From positions 1-64,000 of the forward strand of contig JAAXZN010000013.1 of the NCBI GenBank assembly GCA_012719855.1: a stretch of DNA of 64,000 nt. Reading direction: 5' to 3'. The notes under the pieces are model-generated. The model was not told where the DNA came from, made no database searches, and saw nothing but the letters and a program-made list of their open reading frames with translations. Origin of the DNA: Serratia liquefaciens (GTDB taxonomy: Bacteria > Pseudomonadota > Gammaproteobacteria > Enterobacterales > Enterobacteriaceae). Shown one piece after another: positions 8,002 to 17,954 of this stretch. The translations under genes and the position numbers were made by a program. How positions within the stretch are numbered: the first letter of the stretch is position 1; each line of letters starts with the position of its first letter.

Positions 8002-9372
8002 TTATTGCTGCGGCTGCCGTTCAAACTGCGGCGGCGGCTGACGGAAACGTCGGGTGAGGTACACCAGGTAGGCAAAGCCCATCCCGGCCCAGATCAGCCC
8101 CATGGTCAGCGAGCTTTTTTCCAGGTTCAGCCACAGCACGCCAACCGTCAACGCCCCCACCAACGGCAGGAACAGGTAGTTGAAGCGATCCTTCCAGCTT
8201 TTGTTGCGCCCTTCGCGGATATAAAAATGGCTGATCACCGACAGATTAACGAAGGTAAAGGCCACCAGGGCACCGAAGTTGATCAGCGCGGTGGCGGTGA
8301 CCAGATCGAAAGACAGCGCGGACAGGGCCACCAGCCCCACCAGCAACACGTTCAATGACGGAGTACGCCATTTGGGATGGATGTAGCCAAAATATTTTTC
8401 CGGAAACACGTTGTCGCGGCCCATCACATACAGCAGCCGTGAAACGCTGGCGTGCGAGGCCAGACCCGACGCCAGCGTATTGATAAAGGTAATGCACAGG
8501 AAAATCGACTGGAACAGCTTGCCGCCTACGTACAGCGCAATTTCCGGCAGCGCCGCGTCCGGCTGATGAAAGCGCTGGATGGAAGGAAAAAACAGCTGAA
8601 TAAAGAAGGAGACGCTGATAAAGATGACCCCACCGTACAGCGCTGTCAGGAAGATAGCCTTTGGGATCACCCTGGCGGCATCGGGCGTTTCCTCACACAG
8701 GGTGGTAACCGCGTCGAAGCCGAGAAACGAAAAGCACAAAATGGTGGCGCCGGTAATGATCGGCAGTAAATGCGCATTCTCATTGACGAAGGGTTGCAGA
8801 CTCCACACCGTCCCCAACCCTTCACCGTTGTGCAAACCGCGCACTACCAGGAAGATAAACACCACGATGATCGCTATCTGGGCCAGAACAAACAGGGTGT
8901 TAAAGTTAGCCACCAAATTGACGCTTTTCAGGTTGATGGCGGTAATGATGATCACAAAGCCTACCACCCACACCCACGGCGGCACCTCGGGAAACAGCGC
9001 GGTCAGATAAATCTTTGCCAACAGGGTGTTGATCATCGGCAGGAACAGATAGTCGAGCAGCGAGGACCACCCCACCAGAAAGCCGACGTGCGGGTTAATG
9101 GCCTTTTGCGCATAGGTATAGGCGGAACCGGCGGTCGGAAACTTGCGAACCAACTTGCCGTAGCTGATGGCGGTAAACAACACGCCGGCCAGCGCCAGTA
9201 AATAAGCGGCAGGAACATGGCCGTCGGTCAGGCCGGAGACGATGCCAAAGGTGTCAAACACCGTCATGGGCGTCAGGTAGGCCAGCCCCATCATCACCAC
9301 TTGCCACAGCTTCAGGCTTTTACGCAGTTGCGGCTTGGCCGCCTCATTAACATCAATCGCATTAATCGCCAT
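8002..9372 (-). CDS. puuP: Putrescine importer PuuP
   Basis: A 456-residue APC-family permease with about twelve membrane helices that imports putrescine for the Puu pathway. It is very close to E. coli PuuP throughout, for example [39 protein letters not shown] and [21 protein letters not shown]. Start at 9372 has GGGGGG upstream; a longer frame to 9417 lacks support. It follows puuA on the same strand after 317 bp, so it may have its own promoter or be read from puuA. Confidence 0.95.
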   Translation of the reverse strand: MAINAIDVNEAAKPQLRKSLKLWQVVMMGLAYLTPMTVFDTFGIVSGLTDGHVPAAYLLALAGVLFTAISYGKLVRKFPTAGSAYTYAQKAINPHVGFLVGWSSLLDYLFLPMINTLLAKIYLTALFPEVPPWVWVVGFVIIITAINLKSVNLVANFNTLFVLAQIAIIVVFIFLVVRGLHNGEGLGTVWSLQPFVNENAHLLPIITGATILCFSFLGFDAVTTLCEETPDAARVIPKAIFLTALYGGVIFISVSFFIQLFFPSIQRFHQPDAALPEIALYVGGKLFQSIFLCITFINTLASGLASHASVSRLLYVMGRDNVFPEKYFGYIHPKWRTPSLNVLLVGLVALSALSFDLVTATALINFGALVAFTFVNLSVISHFYIREGRNKSWKDRFNYLFLPLVGALTVGVLWLNLEKSSLTMGLIWAGMGFAYLVYLTRRFRQPPPQFERQPQQ

Positions 9373-9689
9373 GGCGTTTCCCCCCTTTGTCCTCTGCTGG
9401 TAACCGTTTAACGTCATTCAGAGAGGCCGCGGGGAAACTGCTGCTCAGGCGGCGGAAGGGACGGTGCAAAGACAAAAAAACGCGGCCAGCGGAAGGCCCA
9501 TATTTACTGCGGCACAGGCAAACGCCCGCGCAGGTTGATGGAACAGTTATGGCTGTCATGGTTCTTTCCTCGCCGGCGTCCTGTACGCCAAGTAGAAGAA
9601 ATGCTTTACCGCTGCGCGCAGCTTCGCAGGCCACAGGATAGCCGGCGGAATGCGCCAGACGCGCGCGGTATCATCGAGGATGAGCGGGT
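9373..9689. other. puuP-puuA intergenic stretch, no gene seen
   Basis: 317 bp, GC-rich. Open frames here are overlapping shadows without ribosome binding sites. No clear hairpin or terminator was seen after puuA, so read-through into puuP is plausible. Confidence 0.4.
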
Positions 9690-11108
9690 TCAGGCGTTTT
9701 TCAGCATCCACTCGATTTCGGTATCGGTGATCAGGCGCTCAAACTGCACCAGCTCATCCGTTTTACAGGCCAGATAAACATGGCTGAACCTTTCACCCAG
9801 CAGCGCATTCAGCACCGGCTGATGCTCGAATTCGTACAGCGCATCGCTCTGGCGGATAGGGAATGGCAGTCCGTCCTGCTCCAGCCCGTTGCCGGTTACC
9901 GGCTCTTGCAGCGGCAGCGGTGTTTCCAGCCCGTAGACGATGCCCGCCAAAATGGTCGCCATCACCAGATAAGGGTTGGCATCGGCACCGGCCACGCGGT
10001 ACTCCACGCGGTGGCTATCGCGATCGCCACAGGGAATGCGCAGCGCCACGGTACGATTGTTGTGACCCCAGGATGCCTGGGTCGGCACGTACATACCCGG
10101 CTGGAAGCGGCGGTAGGCATTGACGTTCGGTGCCAGCAACGCAATAGAAGAAGGCATCAGGGCAATCATTCCCGCCAGTGCCTGCTTCAACAGCGCAGAG
10201 TCCTCGCCGTCATCGTCGGCCAGCACGTTGTTGCCCTGACGATCCAGCATGCTGATATGCACGTGCATGCCACTGCCGGCGTGCTCTTCATACGGCTTGG
10301 CCATAAAGGTGGCCTGCATGTTGTGATTTTCCGCCACCATGCGGATCAGGCGTTTCAACGCCAGCGCATGGTCGCAGGCCTGCAGCACGTTGTCGGTATG
10401 GTGCAGATTGACTTCAAACTGACCGGGCGAGGCTTCGGCCACCGCACCGTCTGCCGGCAGCCCCTGCAGGCGTGCCAGTTCGTCGATCTCACTCAGCACG
10501 TCGGCAAAGTTGTTAAGGTTGTCTACCGAATAAACCTGGCTTTGGGTGTTACGCTCCTGCGTACCCGGCGCACACGGCGGCTGCAGATAACCTTCCGAAT
10601 CACGCTGACGATCGATGAGATAGAACTCCAACTCTACCGCTACTACGGGGGATAGCCCGCGCTGACGCAAACGCTGCCACACTCGGTTCAGCACATTGCG
10701 CGGTTCAACGTCAAAGGGAGTACCATCTTCATCCAGCATGGTGAGCAGTACCTGGCCGATATATTGTGGATCCGCCGCCGACGGCGTCAGCGTGCCCAAC
10801 ACCGGTACGCAGATGTGGTCCGGCTCACCGAGCTCTTGCCCCAACCCGGCCTCTTCAACCACGTTGCCAAGAATATCCATCGCAAACACCGACGCCGGGA
10901 AGTAACAGCCCTTCTCCAGTTTGCTCAGCCCACCAACCGGAATGCGTTTGCCGCGGAAGCTGCCGTTAAGGTCGGTCAACAGAACGTCAACGTGCTGAGT
11001 TAATGGATAACGTTCCAGATACTTCTTCACTTCACGTTGGAACGCGCTACTTCGCTTTTCTTCGTGGTGCTGAACAAAGTTTTCCACTTCTACTATGTTG
11101 GTCTGCAT
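9690..11108 (-). CDS. puuA: Glutamate-putrescine ligase PuuA
   Basis: A 472-residue glutamine-synthetase-fold enzyme that joins glutamate to putrescine with ATP, the first step of the gamma-glutamylated pathway. Family marks: VDVLLTDLNGSFRGKRIPV near the N-terminus, VVAVELEFYLIDRQRD (metal/glutamate site), GQFEVNLHHTDN, HAGSGMHVHISM and ASWGHNNRTVALRIPCGD in the ATP/catalytic half, and C-terminal ERLITDTEIEWMLKNA, all matching E. coli PuuA. Divergent from puuD over a control region with PuuR-like sites. Confidence 0.96.
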   Translation of the reverse strand: MQTNIVEVENFVQHHEEKRSSAFQREVKKYLERYPLTQHVDVLLTDLNGSFRGKRIPVGGLSKLEKGCYFPASVFAMDILGNVVEEAGLGQELGEPDHICVPVLGTLTPSAADPQYIGQVLLTMLDEDGTPFDVEPRNVLNRVWQRLRQRGLSPVVAVELEFYLIDRQRDSEGYLQPPCAPGTQERNTQSQVYSVDNLNNFADVLSEIDELARLQGLPADGAVAEASPGQFEVNLHHTDNVLQACDHALALKRLIRMVAENHNMQATFMAKPYEEHAGSGMHVHISMLDRQGNNVLADDDGEDSALLKQALAGMIALMPSSIALLAPNVNAYRRFQPGMYVPTQASWGHNNRTVALRIPCGDRDSHRVEYRVAGADANPYLVMATILAGIVYGLETPLPLQEPVTGNGLEQDGLPFPIRQSDALYEFEHQPVLNALLGERFSHVYLACKTDELVQFERLITDTEIEWMLKNA

Positions 11109-11182
11109 GATTCACCCGCCATGTATGTTTTTGTCTGTGGTTCTCACACTTATTGCCGTCGATGTTTTTTGACCATCTTGCT

Positions 11183-11365
11183 CAATATAATGTCCACCAA
11201 TGAAACATAGATGCAACAAAATTGTTTTGCAAGTGTTACTTTTAGTTTGAATATTGCCCATCCCACTGCTAGATTTATAAAATATTGAACGGAAAAGGCA
11301 CTGGAGAAGCTTATCGTTCATAATTTCGAACATACCAAGGGGACAGCATGGGCAATATATTTAAC
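11183..11365. promoter_or_regulatory. puuA-puuD control region with PuuR-like operators
   Basis: AT-rich divergent promoter region with three sequences like the E. coli PuuR operator: CAATATAATGTCCA (11183-11196), AAAATATTGAAC (11279-11290), and ATGGGCAATATATTTAAC covering the puuD start codon (11348-11365). PuuR, encoded two genes downstream, is known to repress puu until putrescine is present. The resemblance was judged by eye. Confidence 0.5.
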
Positions 11366-12109
11366 AGACCAGTGGTCGGCGTAGTGATGTGCAGGTATAG
11401 GTTAAACGGGCACCTCACTCAGACCTTGCAAGAAAAGTACCTAAATGCCGTTATCGCTGCGGGCGGCCTGCCGATAGCCCTGCCACACGCGTTGGCAGAA
11501 CCGAAACTGCTCGAGGAGTTACTGCCGCAACTCGACGGCATTCTGTTGCCAGGCAGCCCCAGCAACGTGCAGCCGCACCTTTATGGTGAAAACGGCGATG
11601 AGCCTGACGCCGATCCCGGGCGAGATGAATTGAGCCTGGCGCTGATCCGCCACTCGCTCGACAGGCGCATTCCCCTTTTCGCCATTTGCCGTGGCATGCA
11701 GGAAATGGTGGTCGCTACCCAGGGCGCCCTGCACCGCCGGCTGTATGAACTGCCCGAGCTGCTCGAACACCGTGAAGATCACGATCTGCCGCTCGAACAG
11801 CAATATGCCCCCGCCCACGAAGTCATCGTTCATGAAGGGGGCTTACTCTCGCAACTGATACCGGATTGCAACAGATTCTGGGTGAACTCACTGCATGGCC
11901 AGGGCGCGAAGACGCTGGGGGCCGGCGTACGTATCGAAGCCCACGCCGCCGACGGGTTGGTTGAAGCCATCAGCCTGCGCGATCAGCCCTTTGCGCTGGG
12001 CGTGCAATGGCACCCGGAATGGAACAGTGAGGAATCCGCCCTGTCGCGCCTGCTGTTTGAAGGTTTCATTAGCGCCTGCCGGAACTATCAAAAGGAAAAA
12101 CGCCCATGA
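11348..12109 (+). CDS. puuD: Gamma-glutamyl-GABA hydrolase PuuD
   Basis: A 253-residue class I glutamine-amidotransferase-like hydrolase that frees GABA and glutamate from gamma-glutamyl-GABA. The catalytic Cys is in FAICRGMQEM (near residue 114) and the His/Glu pair in GVQWHPEWN (near residue 222); LPGSPSNVQPHLYGENGDEPDADPG matches E. coli PuuD. CCAAGGGGAC lies upstream of the start. First gene of puuD-R-C-B; its last codons overlap puuR by 4 bases. Confidence 0.95.
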   Translation: MGNIFNRPVVGVVMCRYRLNGHLTQTLQEKYLNAVIAAGGLPIALPHALAEPKLLEELLPQLDGILLPGSPSNVQPHLYGENGDEPDADPGRDELSLALIRHSLDRRIPLFAICRGMQEMVVATQGALHRRLYELPELLEHREDHDLPLEQQYAPAHEVIVHEGGLLSQLIPDCNRFWVNSLHGQGAKTLGAGVRIEAHAADGLVEAISLRDQPFALGVQWHPEWNSEESALSRLLFEGFISACRNYQKEKRP

Positions 12110-12663
12110 GCGATGTCAGCTTGGCACCGGGAAAACGTCTGTCGCAAATCCGCCAGCAATTGGGTTTGTCGCAGCGCCGCGCGGCCGAACTGTCTGGGTT
12201 AACTCACAGCGCCATCAGCACCATCGAACAGGACAAGGTCAGTCCGGCCATCAGCACCTTACAAAAGCTGCTGACGGTGTACGGGCTGTCCCTGTCGGCA
12301 TTTTTCGCCGAACCGGAGAAACCGGCTGAGCCACGGATTGTTATCGACTATCAGGATCTGATCGAGATTGGCAGCCAGGGGGTTTCCATGAAACTGATCC
12401 ACAACGGCGATCCTAATCGCACCCTGGCGATGATGATCGAAACCTATGAGCCGGGTACCACCACCGGCGAACGCATCAAACATCAGGGGGAAGAGATCGG
12501 CACCCTGCTGGAAGGCGAAATCGTACTGCAGGTCAACGGGCAGGCTTATCCCCTGCTGGCCGGCCAGAGCTACGCCATCAACACCGGCATTCCCCACAGT
12601 TTCAGCAACACGTCGGCGCGTATTTGCCGGATTATCAGCGCCCATACGCCGACGACATTCTGA
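12106..12663 (+). CDS. puuR: Puu-pathway repressor PuuR
   Basis: A 185-residue regulator with an N-terminal XRE helix-turn-helix (GKRLSQIRQQLGLSQRRAAELSGLTHSAISTIEQ, residues 8-42) and a C-terminal cupin (GEEIGTLLEGEIVLQVNGQAYPL, INTGIPHSFSNTS). This is the PuuR layout; putrescine binding relieves repression. Translationally coupled to puuD (ATGA overlap) and followed 15 bp later by puuC. Confidence 0.94.
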   Translation: MSDVSLAPGKRLSQIRQQLGLSQRRAAELSGLTHSAISTIEQDKVSPAISTLQKLLTVYGLSLSAFFAEPEKPAEPRIVIDYQDLIEIGSQGVSMKLIHNGDPNRTLAMMIETYEPGTTTGERIKHQGEEIGTLLEGEIVLQVNGQAYPLLAGQSYAINTGIPHSFSNTSARICRIISAHTPTTF

Positions 12664-12678
12664 TTAACGGAGCAAGGT

Positions 12679-14175
12679 ATGGACTTCCACCACCTGCAGT
12701 ATTGGCAACACCGGGCGCAGGCCCTGAATATTGAGAACCGACTGTTTATCAATGGCCGCTATCAGCAGGCAGCCGAAGGCGAAACCTTTGCCGTGGAGGA
12801 CCCTGCCGGTCAGCGAGAGCTGACCCAGGTGGCCCGGGGCAGCAGCGTAGATATTGATCTGGCGGTCAGCGCCGCCCGCGAGGTGTTTGAACGTGGCGAC
12901 TGGTCGCGAGCAGCTCCGGCGCAGCGCAAGGCTACGCTGCTCAAGCTGGCGGCCTTGATGGAACAGCACCACGAAGAGCTGGCGCTGCTGGAAACGCTGG
13001 ACACCGGCAAACCGATTCGCCACAGCCTGCGCGATGATGTGCCCGGCGCTATCCGCTGTCTGCGCTGGTATGCCGAAGCGATCGATAAGGTTTATGGTGA
13101 AATCGCCCCCACCGGCAGCGATGCGCTGGCGTTGATCGAACGCGAACCCATTGGTGTGGTCGGCGCCATAGTGCCGTGGAACTTCCCGTTATTGCTCGCC
13201 TGTTGGAAGCTCGGCCCGGCGCTGGCCACCGGCAACAGCGTGATCCTGAAACCCTCTGAGAAATCCCCGCTGAGCGCGATCTATCTGGGCCAACTGGCGC
13301 AGCAGGCCGGGCTGCCTGACGGCGTGCTGAACATCGTTCCCGGTTTCGGTCAGGATGCGGGTAAGGCGCTGGCGCTGCACAATGACGTCGACGCGCTGAC
13401 CTTCACCGGCTCAACCCAGGTCGCCAAACAACTGATGATCTACGCCGGCCAGTCCAATATGAAGCGGGTCTGGCTGGAAGCCGGTGGCAAAAGCGCCAAT
13501 ATCATCTTTGCCGACTGCCCGGATCTGGATAAGGCCGCGCAAAGCGCCGCCGCCGGGATTTTTTATAACCAGGGGCAAGTGTGCATCGCCGGTACTCGAC
13601 TGTTGGTGGAAGAGAGCATACAGCAAGAATTTTTACAGGCGTTGCGCCGCCATGCAGCAGCCTTCGCGCCTGGCAATCCGCTCGATCCGGCAACGGTGAT
13701 GGGCACATTGATCGACCAGGGTCACTGCGAAAAAGTGGCTGACTATATCGAACAGGGTTTGACTCAGGGCGCTGCGCTGTTCCTCGACGGCCGCGATCAT
13801 CCGCAAGGCGGGCACGCCGGTTATCTCGGCCCAACCATTCTCACCCAGGTAGACAACGCCATGAGCGTAGCGCGCGACGAAATCTTCGGCCCGGTATTGG
13901 CAGTCACTTCGTTTAGCGGTGAGCTGCAGGCCATGCAGTTGGCGAACGACAGCGACTACGGCCTGGGGGCTGCGGTCTGGACCCGCGACCTGTCCCGTGC
14001 CCATCGTTTGGCACGTCAGTTAAAAGCCGGCACGGTGTTCGTCAATAACTACAACGACGGGGACATGACCGTTCCTTTCGGCGGCTACAAGCAAAGCGGC
14101 AACGGCCGCGACAAATCGCTGCACGCACTGGATAAATTCACCGAGCTGAAAACCACCTGGATTTCATTGGAATAA
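12679..14175 (+). CDS. puuC: Gamma-glutamyl-gamma-aminobutyraldehyde dehydrogenase PuuC
   Basis: A 498-residue NAD(P)-dependent aldehyde dehydrogenase that oxidises gamma-glutamyl-aminobutyraldehyde. The catalytic Cys is in FYNQGQVCIAGTRLL (near residue 302) and the general base Glu in WLEAGGKSANI (near 268); VPWNFPLLLACWKLGPAL and FTGSTQVAKQL are the cofactor-side motifs. Close to E. coli PuuC to the end (KFTELKTTWISLE). CGGAGCAAGGT precedes the ATG. Confidence 0.95.
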   Translation: MDFHHLQYWQHRAQALNIENRLFINGRYQQAAEGETFAVEDPAGQRELTQVARGSSVDIDLAVSAAREVFERGDWSRAAPAQRKATLLKLAALMEQHHEELALLETLDTGKPIRHSLRDDVPGAIRCLRWYAEAIDKVYGEIAPTGSDALALIEREPIGVVGAIVPWNFPLLLACWKLGPALATGNSVILKPSEKSPLSAIYLGQLAQQAGLPDGVLNIVPGFGQDAGKALALHNDVDALTFTGSTQVAKQLMIYAGQSNMKRVWLEAGGKSANIIFADCPDLDKAAQSAAAGIFYNQGQVCIAGTRLLVEESIQQEFLQALRRHAAAFAPGNPLDPATVMGTLIDQGHCEKVADYIEQGLTQGAALFLDGRDHPQGGHAGYLGPTILTQVDNAMSVARDEIFGPVLAVTSFSGELQAMQLANDSDYGLGAAVWTRDLSRAHRLARQLKAGTVFVNNYNDGDMTVPFGGYKQSGNGRDKSLHALDKFTELKTTWISLE

Positions 14176-14186
14176 GGGCAGAGATC

Positions 14187-15467
14187 ATGACTGAACACGT
14201 AAAAAGCTATTATGCGGCTTCGGCCAACAACCACGAGCCCTACCCGCAGCTGAATGAATCCATTGAATGCGACGTCTGTATCGTCGGCGGCGGCTACACC
14301 GGTTTGTCATCGGCGCTTTTTCTGGTGGAGGCCGGTTACAACGTGGTGGTGCTGGAATCTGCCCGCATCGGTTTCGGTGCCAGCGGACGTAACGGCGGGC
14401 AATTGGTGAACTCCTACAGCCGCGATATCGACGTCATTGAACAACGTTATGGCGCCGAAAGCGCCCGCCTGCTCGGCAGCATGATGTTTGAAGGCGCAGA
14501 GATCATTCGCAGCCGCATCCTAAGGTACGCCATCGAATGTGATTATCGCCCTGGCGGCATCTTCGCCGCGTTGAACAACCGGCAATATCATGCGTTGATC
14601 GAACAAAAGCAGCACTGGGAGCGCTACGGCAATACCCAGCTTGAATTGCTGGACGCCAGCCGTATCCGCCAGGAGGTCGATAGCGAGCGCTACGTCGGCG
14701 CGCTGCTGGATCACAGCGGCGGCCATATTCACCCACTGAATCTGGCGCTCGGTGAAGCCGAAGCCATTCGCCTGCAGGGTGGGCGGATCTTCGAACAGTC
14801 CGCGGTCACTAATATCCGTCATGGTGAACCGGCAATCGTCAGCACCGCCAACGGCCAGGTAACGGCGCGTTACGTGATTGTCGCCGGCAATGCTTATCTG
14901 GGCGATAAGCTGGAGCCGCGGCTGGCGAAACGCAGCATGCCGTGCGGCACCCAGGTGGTGGCTACCGAACCGCTGGCGCCGGAAGTGGCGCGGTCGCTGA
15001 TCCCGCAGAATTACTGCGTCGAAGACTGTAACTACCTGCTGGATTATTACCGTATCACCGGCGATAACCGTCTGCTGTATGGCGGCGGCGTAGTGTATGG
15101 CGCCCGCGATCCGGACGATATCGACAATCTGATTAGGCCAAAGCTGCTGAAAACCTTCCCGCAGCTCAAAGGCGTGCGTCTCGACTACCGCTGGACCGGT
15201 AATTTCCTGCTGACGCTGTCGCGCATGCCGCAGTTTGGCCGACTGGAAAATAACGTTTATTACATGCAGGGCTACAGCGGCCACGGCGTGACCTGTACTC
15301 ATTTGGCGGGCAAACTGATTGCCGAGCTGATGCGCGGCGATGCGGAAAGATTCGATGCCTTTGCCAAGCTGCCGCACCTGCCGTTCTTCGGCGGTCGCAA
15401 CCTGCAAATTCCTTTCACCGCGATTGGTGCCGCTTACTACCAGCTGCGGGATCGGATTGGGGTGTAA
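14187..15467 (+). CDS. puuB: Gamma-glutamylputrescine oxidoreductase PuuB
   Basis: A 426-residue FAD-dependent oxidase of the DadA/GlyOx fold that oxidises gamma-glutamylputrescine to the aldehyde. Dinucleotide motif CIVGGGYTGLSSALFLVEAG near residue 30; GFGASGRNGGQLVNSYSRDID and the C-terminal YMQGYSGHGVTCTHLAGKLIAE match E. coli PuuB. In E. coli puuE follows; here the operon stops and a convergent SDR gene takes its place. Confidence 0.95.
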   Translation: MTEHVKSYYAASANNHEPYPQLNESIECDVCIVGGGYTGLSSALFLVEAGYNVVVLESARIGFGASGRNGGQLVNSYSRDIDVIEQRYGAESARLLGSMMFEGAEIIRSRILRYAIECDYRPGGIFAALNNRQYHALIEQKQHWERYGNTQLELLDASRIRQEVDSERYVGALLDHSGGHIHPLNLALGEAEAIRLQGGRIFEQSAVTNIRHGEPAIVSTANGQVTARYVIVAGNAYLGDKLEPRLAKRSMPCGTQVVATEPLAPEVARSLIPQNYCVEDCNYLLDYYRITGDNRLLYGGGVVYGARDPDDIDNLIRPKLLKTFPQLKGVRLDYRWTGNFLLTLSRMPQFGRLENNVYYMQGYSGHGVTCTHLAGKLIAELMRGDAERFDAFAKLPHLPFFGGRNLQIPFTAIGAAYYQLRDRIGV

Positions 15468-15473
15468 GGCTAT

Positions 15474-15495
15474 CGGGCCCAGCAAGCTGGGCCCG
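15474..15495. terminator. Perfect hairpin between puuB and the SDR gene
   Basis: CGGGCCCAGC-AA-GCTGGGCCCG, a perfect 22-base hairpin in the 38-bp gap between two convergent stops. There is no T-run on either side, so it may act with Rho or simply protect 3' ends. Confidence 0.55.
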
Positions 15496-15505
15496 TAATC
15501 ACTGT

Positions 15506-16261
15506 TTAAACGATCTTCGGCTGACCGTCTGAGGCGGTCGCCCCGCCGTCTACCGGGATGTTGGCGCCGTTGATAAAGCTGGCGTCGTCACTGGCCAGGA
15601 ATGCCATTACTGCCGCCACCTCTTCAGGTTCTGCCGCCCGACCCAGCGCAATACGCTCATTGAATTTGTCGCGGATCTCCTGCGGCCAGCCGTTGGTCAT
15701 GTTGGTTTTCACCAGGCTCGGACACACCGAGTTCACCCGCACACCGTCACCGCCATGATCCAGCGCCATGGCACGCGTCAGGTTAACCACCGCCCCTTTC
15801 GCCGCGCAGTAGTATGCCGCGCCCCAGTCACCACCCAGCCCGGAAACCGACGCGGTGTTAACGATGCAGCCCTTGGTTTTCAGCAGATACGGCATGGCGA
15901 ATTTGGAACAGAACACCACGCCATCGATATCCACCCCGGCGATGCGTCGCCAGTCGGCAACGCTGGTTTCCAATACGCTGCCTGCCACGTGAACGCCGGC
16001 GTTGTTGAGCAGCACGTCGATGCGACCCAATTTTTCGGCCACCTCGTTCATCATTTTTTCAACCGCAACGTGGTCGGAAACGTCGATATGTACCGCCAGT
16101 GCCTTGCCTTTCGGCAGCGAAGCGGCAACTTTGTCCACCGCCTCCTTCGCCCAGTCAGCCAATACCACGGTAGCCCCCTCGGCAGAAAAACGACGCGCTG
16201 CCGCTTCCCCCATCCCATTGCCTGCACCGGTGATCACTACCACTTTATTGTCAAAACGCAT
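15506..16261 (-). CDS. Short-chain dehydrogenase/reductase
   Basis: A 251-residue classical SDR. Cofactor motif VITGAGNGMGEAAARRF at the N-terminus with VLADWAKEA (acidic residue suggesting NAD preference), NNAGVHVAGSVL, catalytic Ser in NTASVSGLGG and Tyr-x-x-x-Lys in AAYYCAAKGAVV. GGAGGTCTC is directly upstream. Convergent with puuB in the place where E. coli has puuE. The substrate cannot be told. Confidence 0.85.
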   Translation of the reverse strand: MRFDNKVVVITGAGNGMGEAAARRFSAEGATVVLADWAKEAVDKVAASLPKGKALAVHIDVSDHVAVEKMMNEVAEKLGRIDVLLNNAGVHVAGSVLETSVADWRRIAGVDIDGVVFCSKFAMPYLLKTKGCIVNTASVSGLGGDWGAAYYCAAKGAVVNLTRAMALDHGGDGVRVNSVCPSLVKTNMTNGWPQEIRDKFNERIALGRAAEPEEVAAVMAFLASDDASFINGANIPVDGGATASDGQPKIV

Positions 16262-16534
16262 GAGACCTCCTCCATGTGAATTTATTTCTATAAGTCATAC
16301 AAATCCTGATGGCTCGAGGATAAGTCTCATGGCGGATGAGGGCCAGCCAAAACGTGCGGTTTATTAATCAAAAAGAGGTATCTACCGCAAATTCAATGCG
16401 CTAGCCCAGTCATTATCGGAATTAAGCCAAGCATTTGATGGGATTGATAAAATTTATCGGCGTGACTATCCTTTTAACTTATTATCACCCAACAATAAGT
16501 TCCGTAACGTCGCAATAGTGTGGCTGGCTGGCTC
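16262..16534. other. Intergenic stretch between SDR and usp genes
   Basis: About 270 bp, AT-rich. One plus-strand frame is open from 16371 for some 70 codons (KFNALAQSLSELSQ...) but has no start codon with a ribosome binding site and runs antisense into usp. Nothing else seen. Confidence 0.35.
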
Positions 16535-16572
16535 AAAAAACCATCGCCGCCACACTGAGGCGCGGCGATGGT
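16535..16572 (-). terminator. Terminator of the universal stress gene
   Basis: Arms CCATCGCCGC (16541-16550) and GCGGCGATGG (16562-16571), a 10-bp perfect stem; on the minus strand it is followed by TTTTTT. Confidence 0.85.
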
Positions 16573-16577
16573 GGGGT

Positions 16578-17006
16578 TTAGCGTTTATCGATCGGGATCA
16601 CCAACAGATCGACATTAAGGTTGTTGATCGCCTGCCGGGCCGAAGAAACCAACCGGCTCCAGATATCGTGATGATGGCCGAAGATAATCAGGTCAATGCC
16701 TTTCTCTTTCGCCGCCCGGTTCAATTCTTCCGTCAGTTCGCCACGGCTGATAATCACCTCTTCAACCGGGTAAGACGACCGATCCTTGATCGCATTCAGC
16801 ATGTTTTTGACCCGCTCCGAAAAAGTCCGGTCGGTGTAGTTATATTCACCCACGCCCAGTTCGGCGTAATAGCCGCCACGGTGGATATCGATATAAATCA
16901 GGGATAGCCTGGCATTCAGTGCGGCAGCTAATTTAGCGCCTTTGCCAAGCAAGAATTCAGCGTCTTCGCTGAGATCGGTTGCCACAACGATATGTTGATA
17001 AGCCAT
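16578..17006 (-). CDS. UspA-family universal stress protein
   Basis: A 142-residue single-domain Usp. The start MAYQHIVVATDLSEDAEFLL, ISRGELTEELNRAAKEKGIDLIIFGHHHDIWSRL and the C-terminal NNLNVDLLVIPIDKR match the UspA/UspD group, small cytoplasmic dimers induced by growth arrest. The frame is open to 17153, but the ATG at 17006 has GGAGGG 8 bases upstream and gives the exact family length. Which paralogue it is cannot be settled, so no symbol is given. Confidence 0.88.
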   Translation of the reverse strand: MAYQHIVVATDLSEDAEFLLGKGAKLAAALNARLSLIYIDIHRGGYYAELGVGEYNYTDRTFSERVKNMLNAIKDRSSYPVEEVIISRGELTEELNRAAKEKGIDLIIFGHHHDIWSRLVSSARQAINNLNVDLLVIPIDKR

Positions 17007-17273
17007 GATTACAGCCCTCCGCATTGCGCTGGTGAAAAAGTGGCGCTCCCTGCCAGGGGCTTTCCGCATGTTTATTATGCTGTTTAAGTTTAGTTCAGCG
17101 CTGAAATTATCGCCTGCCCTGGCCCTTATTGTTCTTTTTATAGAACGATGCATCCTGAGTTAGCCCTCTAGCGGAATTTTCCTCTGACCCTACACTGTTA
17201 ACAAGCACTGAGATTAACCCTTGGTTAAGCAAAGTTAATTGTTGTCTAGATCCCGTTCACAGAGGAAAGAAAG

Positions 17274-17954
17274 ATGAGCTCTCCAGCAAACTTTAATGGC
17301 CAGCGTCCTGTTATTGATGCCAATGATGCGGTGATGTTGTTGATTGACCACCAGAGCGGCCTGTTCCAAACCGTCGGCGATATGCCAATGACTGAACTGC
17401 GCGCTCGTGCTGGCGCACTGGCCAGTATCGCTACGCTAAGCAAATTGCCGGTCATCACCACGGCTTCCGTTCCGCAGGGCCCTAACGGCCCTCTGATCCC
17501 CGAAATCCACCAAAATGCACCGCACGCGCAATATGTGGCGCGCAAAGGCGAAATCAACGCCTGGGATAATCCGGATTTTGTTGCGGCCGTAAAAGCGACC
17601 GGGCGCAAAACCCTGATTATCGCCGGCACCATCACCAGCGTTTGCATGGCCTTCCCATCGATCAGCGCCGTGGCAGAAGGTTATAAGGTCTTTGCCGTTA
17701 TCGACGCCTCCGGCACCTATTCGAAAATGGCACAGGAGATTACTATGGCGCGTGTGGTGCAGGCCGGAGTGGTACCGATCGACACCGCCGGCGTGGCCTC
17801 TGAACTGCAGGGAAGCTGGAACCGCGAGGATGCACAGCAATGGGCTGAGGTTTACACCAAAATCTTCCCGGCATACCAGTTGCTGATTGAAAGCTACGTT
17901 AAAGCTCAGGACGTGGTGAAGAATAACGAACTGCTGGATTCCCAGCGCGGATAA
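17274..17954 (+). CDS. YcaC-like isochorismatase-family hydrolase
   Basis: A 226-residue cysteine hydrolase of the isochorismatase fold. Catalytic Asp in [14 protein letters not shown] (near residue 24), Lys in [13 protein letters not shown] and Cys in [12 protein letters not shown] form the family triad. It follows E. coli YcaC closely in [14 protein letters not shown] and [25 protein letters not shown] precedes the ATG. Monocistronic; the substrate of this group is not established. Confidence 0.85.
   Translation: MSSPANFNGQRPVIDANDAVMLLIDHQSGLFQTVGDMPMTELRARAGALASIATLSKLPVITTASVPQGPNGPLIPEIHQNAPHAQYVARKGEINAWDNPDFVAAVKATGRKTLIIAGTITSVCMAFPSISAVAEGYKVFAVIDASGTYSKMAQEITMARVVQAGVVPIDTAGVASELQGSWNREDAQQWAEVYTKIFPAYQLLIESYVKAQDVVKNNELLDSQRG

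Noticed and set aside
16371-16577. Open plus-strand stretch that could be a gene remnant
   Set aside because: No start with a ribosome binding site, no recognised family, and it runs antisense into usp.
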